64,000 bases of DNA, from positions 186,001 to 250,000 of the forward strand of contig JAFKAC010000015.1 of the NCBI GenBank assembly GCA_025766275.1, given 5' to 3'. The notes beneath the pieces are model-generated. The model saw only the letters and a program-made list of their open reading frames with translations. It was not told where the DNA came from and ran no database searches. How positions within the stretch are numbered: the stretch's first letter is position 1; the number at the start of each line of letters is the position of its first letter. The translations under genes were made by a program, and so were the position numbers. Positions 60,334 through 64,000 of the stretch are shown here, piece after piece. The stretch is from Lactarius indigo. Its lineage: Eukaryota; Basidiomycota; Agaricomycetes; Russulales; Russulaceae.

Positions 60334-63300
60334 ATGGCCACCGACCTTCAATCTATCATCGACAGCCTCGTTCGACTCGACCTCCCAACCCCGTCACAGT
60401 CTGTACATCGTGAAGAATGCACCCAGTGCTTTGATAACCAGGTTTTCCCGTCTTTTATTATCGCCGCCCCTTGACTCACACACCGGCAGGACGGCCCACT
60501 GGGCATCGACCTCTGTCTCTCCTGCTTCAACGGCGGATGTCTCACTGAAGAGAGACGTCACGCATACAACCACTCCAAAAAGACAGGACATCAATTCGTG
60601 CTCAACATCAGGAGGCGTCCGCGCCCTAAACCCAAGCGCGTACGTATTAGTTCCACTTGTCGATCCTAGCAGGGTACCGACCAGTGCCACAGGACGACGA
60701 CGCCGAGCCCCCTGCAAAGATGACGAAGCTCGCAATCGTGGAGGAGCGTGAGGAGGACAAGTACGAGCACATCCTCGCCCTTCGCTGGTACCCGACTGCC
60801 CAAGAGCCCGTGTACCTCCCCCCTGACGACACGACCGCAATCACCGCTGCAGACCCGCGCGTCAAGGCGCTTATTGACGGCGTCATGCAGTCCCTTTCAT
60901 CTGCGCGCCAAGAGGCCGTCCAGGCGTGGGAGGAGGAACTGCTTCCCTGCGAGCACACCCTCACGCTCTCCCAGCTGGCCACGGGCCACATTCCCCCCTC
61001 TGGTGCGTGCCCACTACATGCATATATTTATTTATTTATGGGGCACAGGACTGGCCCATTGCTCGAAATGCGACCTCAAGGAGAACCTTTGGCTCTGCCT
61101 TACTTGCGGTGCGCTCGGCTGCGGACGCAAGCAATACGCCGGCGTGGGTGGGAACGGCCACGCGCTCGCGCACTTTGAGGAGAGTACGCATCCCGTGTGC
61201 GTCAAATTGGGGACTATCACCCCCGAAGGCAACGCCGGTGAGAGCCCTCCCCCTACTTGGTGTCAAGTCTGGGTTGGCTGACGGAGACGATCAGACATAT
61301 ATTGTTACGCGTGTAACGAGGAGCGCATCGACACAGAGCTCGTCCTCCACCTGTCCAATTTTGGAATCAACGTACAGGCGCAGAAAAAAACGGAAAAGTC
61401 CATGACCGAGCTGGTGTGTGTCCTCCTACAAACTCGCGACGCATTTCTGATATGATGAAAAGCAAATCGAGCATAATCTCAACTTTGACTTTTCCCTCAC
61501 GGATGAGTCGGGGAAGGCGCTCGATCCCGTGTTTGGCCCGGGCTTGACCGGCATACAGAACCTCGGCAACAGGTGCGTCCATTCTGACTCGCTCATCTCC
61601 CTCTCCCACACGATCTCCCAGCTGCTACATGGCCTCAGTCGTCCAAGTCCTCTTCTCCCTCCCTGATTTCCAGAAGCGCTACGCCTCCCCTGTAGCAATA
61701 GAGCACTGGACCACCTGCACCGTCTCCCTCCCGGCCACCTGCCTCGACTGCCAGATGCACAAGCTCGCCGATGGGCTACTCTCGGGTCGGTACTCGCACC
61801 CACGGCCCACAGCAGACGTGCAACAGCTCCCGCCGTCCGCCGGTGCCGAGGCAACGCCGCCGCCACCGGTTTTCCAAGAGGGGGTGCGGCCCGCGTCGTT
61901 CAAGGCGCTCGTAGGACGCGGCCACGCCGAGTTCGCGACGATGCGCCAGCAGGATGCCGAGGAGTTCCTCACGCACCTACTCACCGCCCTCCGGCGTCAT
62001 GCGCATGGCGCACGCGCTCGCGGCACCGAGACGGAGCGCGAGCCGACGGAGACGCTTGCGTTTGGGCTCGAGCAGCGCTTGCAGTGTACAGCGTGCGCTG
62101 GGGTGAGCTATCGCGTTGACCCGCACGACGTGCTGAGCGTACCTGTGCCCGCACGCGAGACGGGTAAGGATGCGGAGGGTCGGACGACGTATGAGGAGGT
62201 GCTGCTTACGCGGTGCGTCGATGAGGTCTTCGGCGCAGAAGGCCTCGAGTACAAGTGTCCGCAATGCAGACGTGACGTCGCGGCGACAAGGTAAGCGCCG
62301 AAAAGCCTACGTCTCGTGTTTCGGGCTGATGGTCTACGTAATAGACAAGCGCGCTTCGCGACGTTCCCTGACACGCTCGTTGTCCACGCAAAAAAATTCC
62401 AGCTCGTGAACTGGGTACCGACGAAACTCGGTGCGTAGCCCTCCCTGGCAACCCTTCTCATGACTAAACCGACTTTTGGCGCAGACATCCCGATTATCCT
62501 CCCAGATGGCGACCTGCTCACCTTCGACCAGCAGCATCTTGGCAGGGGTCTCCAGCCCGATGAGACCGAGCTCCAAGATAATGGGCCCAGTGGTGAGCCG
62601 TCTTGACCGCAAGTCTGGTGTCTCCATCCTCACACTTCCGTCGCAGGCGCTTCCGGGGGACTACCCGAGTTCAACCAGGCGGCGCTCTCGCAGCTCGAAG
62701 CGATGGGCTTCCCACTAGTCCGATGCCAGAAGGCATTGCTTGCAACCGGAAACAGCGATGCCGAGGCAGCAATGGAGTGGCTCTTTGGGCACATGGAGGA
62801 TCCAGGTACCGTACCCCTCCAGAGAAACGCCAAACAGCACTGATAAATATTGCCGGTAGATATCGACGACCCAATAGTGGTACCGAGCGGTGGCTCTGGC
62901 AGCGGAGGCGGCGGCGCAGAGCCGAGTGCGGAGCAAGTGAGCATGTTGGCCGACATGGGCTTTTCGCGTGCACAAGCGCGCAAGGCACTGCGCGAGACGG
63001 TGCGTGGCTCCCTGGGTCAAATCTTCACCCAACTCACCCATAATTCCAGAGCGGAGACGCAGAGCGCGCCGTAGAGTGGCTATTCTCGCACCCGGACGAC
63101 ACGGGCGAGGAAGAACAACCACCCCCCGCTAGCAGCAGCGCGGAGGCAGCCAAAACAGCAGCGGTAGTCACGCAGCAACTGCCGGCGCGCTACCGACTGC
63201 GCGCGTTCATCTCACATAAGGGGCCCTCGGTGCATTCGGGCCACTATGTCGCGCATATCCGCACGGAGGCGGGCTGGGTGCTCCTCAATGACGAGAAGGT

Positions 63301-63385
63301 CGTCCGTGCTGACCCGGAGAGCGTCCGGGCGCTCAAGGCGCTCGCGTATCTGTATGTCTTCGAGAGGGATTCCATTGTGGGTTGA
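60334..63385 (+). CDS. UBP14: Ubp14/USP5-type ubiquitin C-terminal hydrolase, 826 aa
   Basis: Twelve exons: 60334-60441, 60490-60616, 60673-61002, 61049-61237, 61295-61413, 61463-61572, 61622-62290, 62345-62430, 62485-62592, 62647-62805, 62860-62999, 63050-63385, summing to 2481 bases. In order: an N-terminal Zn-binding variant UBP region (CTQCF, LCLSCFNGGC), the zf-UBP ubiquitin-tail binding domain (HCSKCDLKENLWLCLTCG, GNGHALAHF), the catalytic Cys box GLTGIQNLGNSCYMASV, the DAEEF motif, two UBA domains inserted in the catalytic fold (LEAMGFPLVRC; LADMGFSRAQ), and the His box VHSGHYVAHI. The family disassembles free polyubiquitin chains and so keeps ubiquitin and the proteasome supplied. Length fits the family (yeast 781, human USP5 858). 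Several donors are GTGCGT or GTCCGC, so the exon 2/3 junction is the least certain. Confidence 0.94.
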
Positions 63386-64000
63386 GAAGCGGGAGGTTCG
63401 GAGAGCGCGAGTGGTAGGGTAAGAAGAATGGAATGAGTTGCTGGGGGGGTTCCGTAGTGGAGAAGAACGCAGGATCGTCCTGTAGTGTATAGTGCTATGA
63501 ATGCGAATGATAGGACCACCCCAACTGGACATGTCCGTCTATCTAAGTCCTCCATAAGATTCCCGAGTTCAAAAAGATATACCTGTACGCCGTTCAAAGC
63601 TTTCTATTTAATATGGGGTTGAATCCGACTCCCAGAGGCAAGAATAGCTTTTGGACGCTGAATAGTGCGGTGGTTGCGGACACGACCAGAGATCCGACGA
63701 ACAAAAATAGGTCAACCGAATGCAAGTCGGGTTGAAACACGTGAGCAACCATCTAGTTCGACGACCTCCAAGTCTCCGGACCCCAACGAAGGAATTTCCT
63801 CAGTCACGTAGTACTACGCATCTGCGCGCAACTTCTGGACAGCGCGGAACGGCAGAAGATTTCCGGCCTTCTGAACCTGGAGAGCGCCGGGTCAAGAAAC
63901 CGAAATTGAGAGACGCTGGCCCGCCAATAATACTTTGCCTCGTTTCGTTTTGGACTTTCTGGAGCGGCGCTTGAGATCGACTCTTTGGGGTATCAGTGGG
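63386..64000. other. 3' flank of UBP14
   Basis: No convincing gene. Short open stretches on both strands lack recognisable domains, and the sequence looks like a terminator region plus ordinary intergenic DNA. Confidence 0.5.

Noticed and set aside
63244..63597. Small minus-strand frame overlapping the end of UBP14
   Set aside because: It overlaps the conserved C-terminal coding exon antisense and shows no recognisable feature.

Overview
The window comes from a basidiomycete fungus, most likely an agaricomycete. It has many 48-60 bp introns, Ty1/copia and chromodomain Ty3/gypsy retrotransposons, Goodbye-NACHT-ankyrin NOD-like receptors of the agaricomycete type, and two fungal core genes at the right end. 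Species cannot be told from the sequence.

Layout. (1) 1-20549 is a nest of LTR retrotransposons. The oldest is a minus-strand chromodomain gypsy element (14519-20549, with a detached tail at 5641-5860). A plus-strand gypsy element (5861-14518, 585 bp LTRs, 5 bp target duplication gtttc) sits inside it. That element's 3' LTR was in turn split by a 774 bp solo LTR (13708-14481, target duplication tacag). A copia element with an open reading frame (1 to about 5640, minus strand, running off the left edge) was inserted into the same tail. Both gypsy elements are decayed, mostly by CGA-to-TGA changes and other CpG transitions, which suggests past cytosine methylation. (2) 21012-57835 is a tandem array built from two gene types. 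One is a plus-strand Goodbye-NACHT-ankyrin receptor; three intact 9-exon copies are present (26501, 35591, 48632). The other is a minus-strand zf-4CXXC_R1 (CDCA7-like) zinc-finger gene. Only the last copy (53827-57721) has a complete model, 1225 aa; the others are truncated, hybrid or frameshifted. (3) 58120-63385 holds two ordinary single-copy genes, divergently arranged: SSZ1 (Hsp70-like subunit of the ribosome-associated complex) and a USP5/Ubp14-type deubiquitinase.

How the array fits together. The ancestral unit appears to be about 13 kb: receptor scrap, degenerate short zinc-finger copy, receptor, full-length zinc-finger gene. One unit gained another 9.1 kb (receptor 2) by unequal crossover between the two same-orientation zinc-finger copies that flank each receptor. 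The hybrid zinc-finger copy at 31339-35203 is the product of that event. The receptors carry near-identical ankyrin repeats with TCG microsatellite loops and a variable number of coiled-coil heptads, as expected of fast-evolving recognition receptors. A link between the receptors, a zinc-finger family tied to DNA-methylation maintenance, and the methyl-decayed retrotransposons alongside is an attractive but untested hypothesis.

All exon models were read by eye from splice signals and frame continuity. In the three receptors, the complete zinc-finger gene, SSZ1 and UBP14 the exon lengths sum to whole codons.
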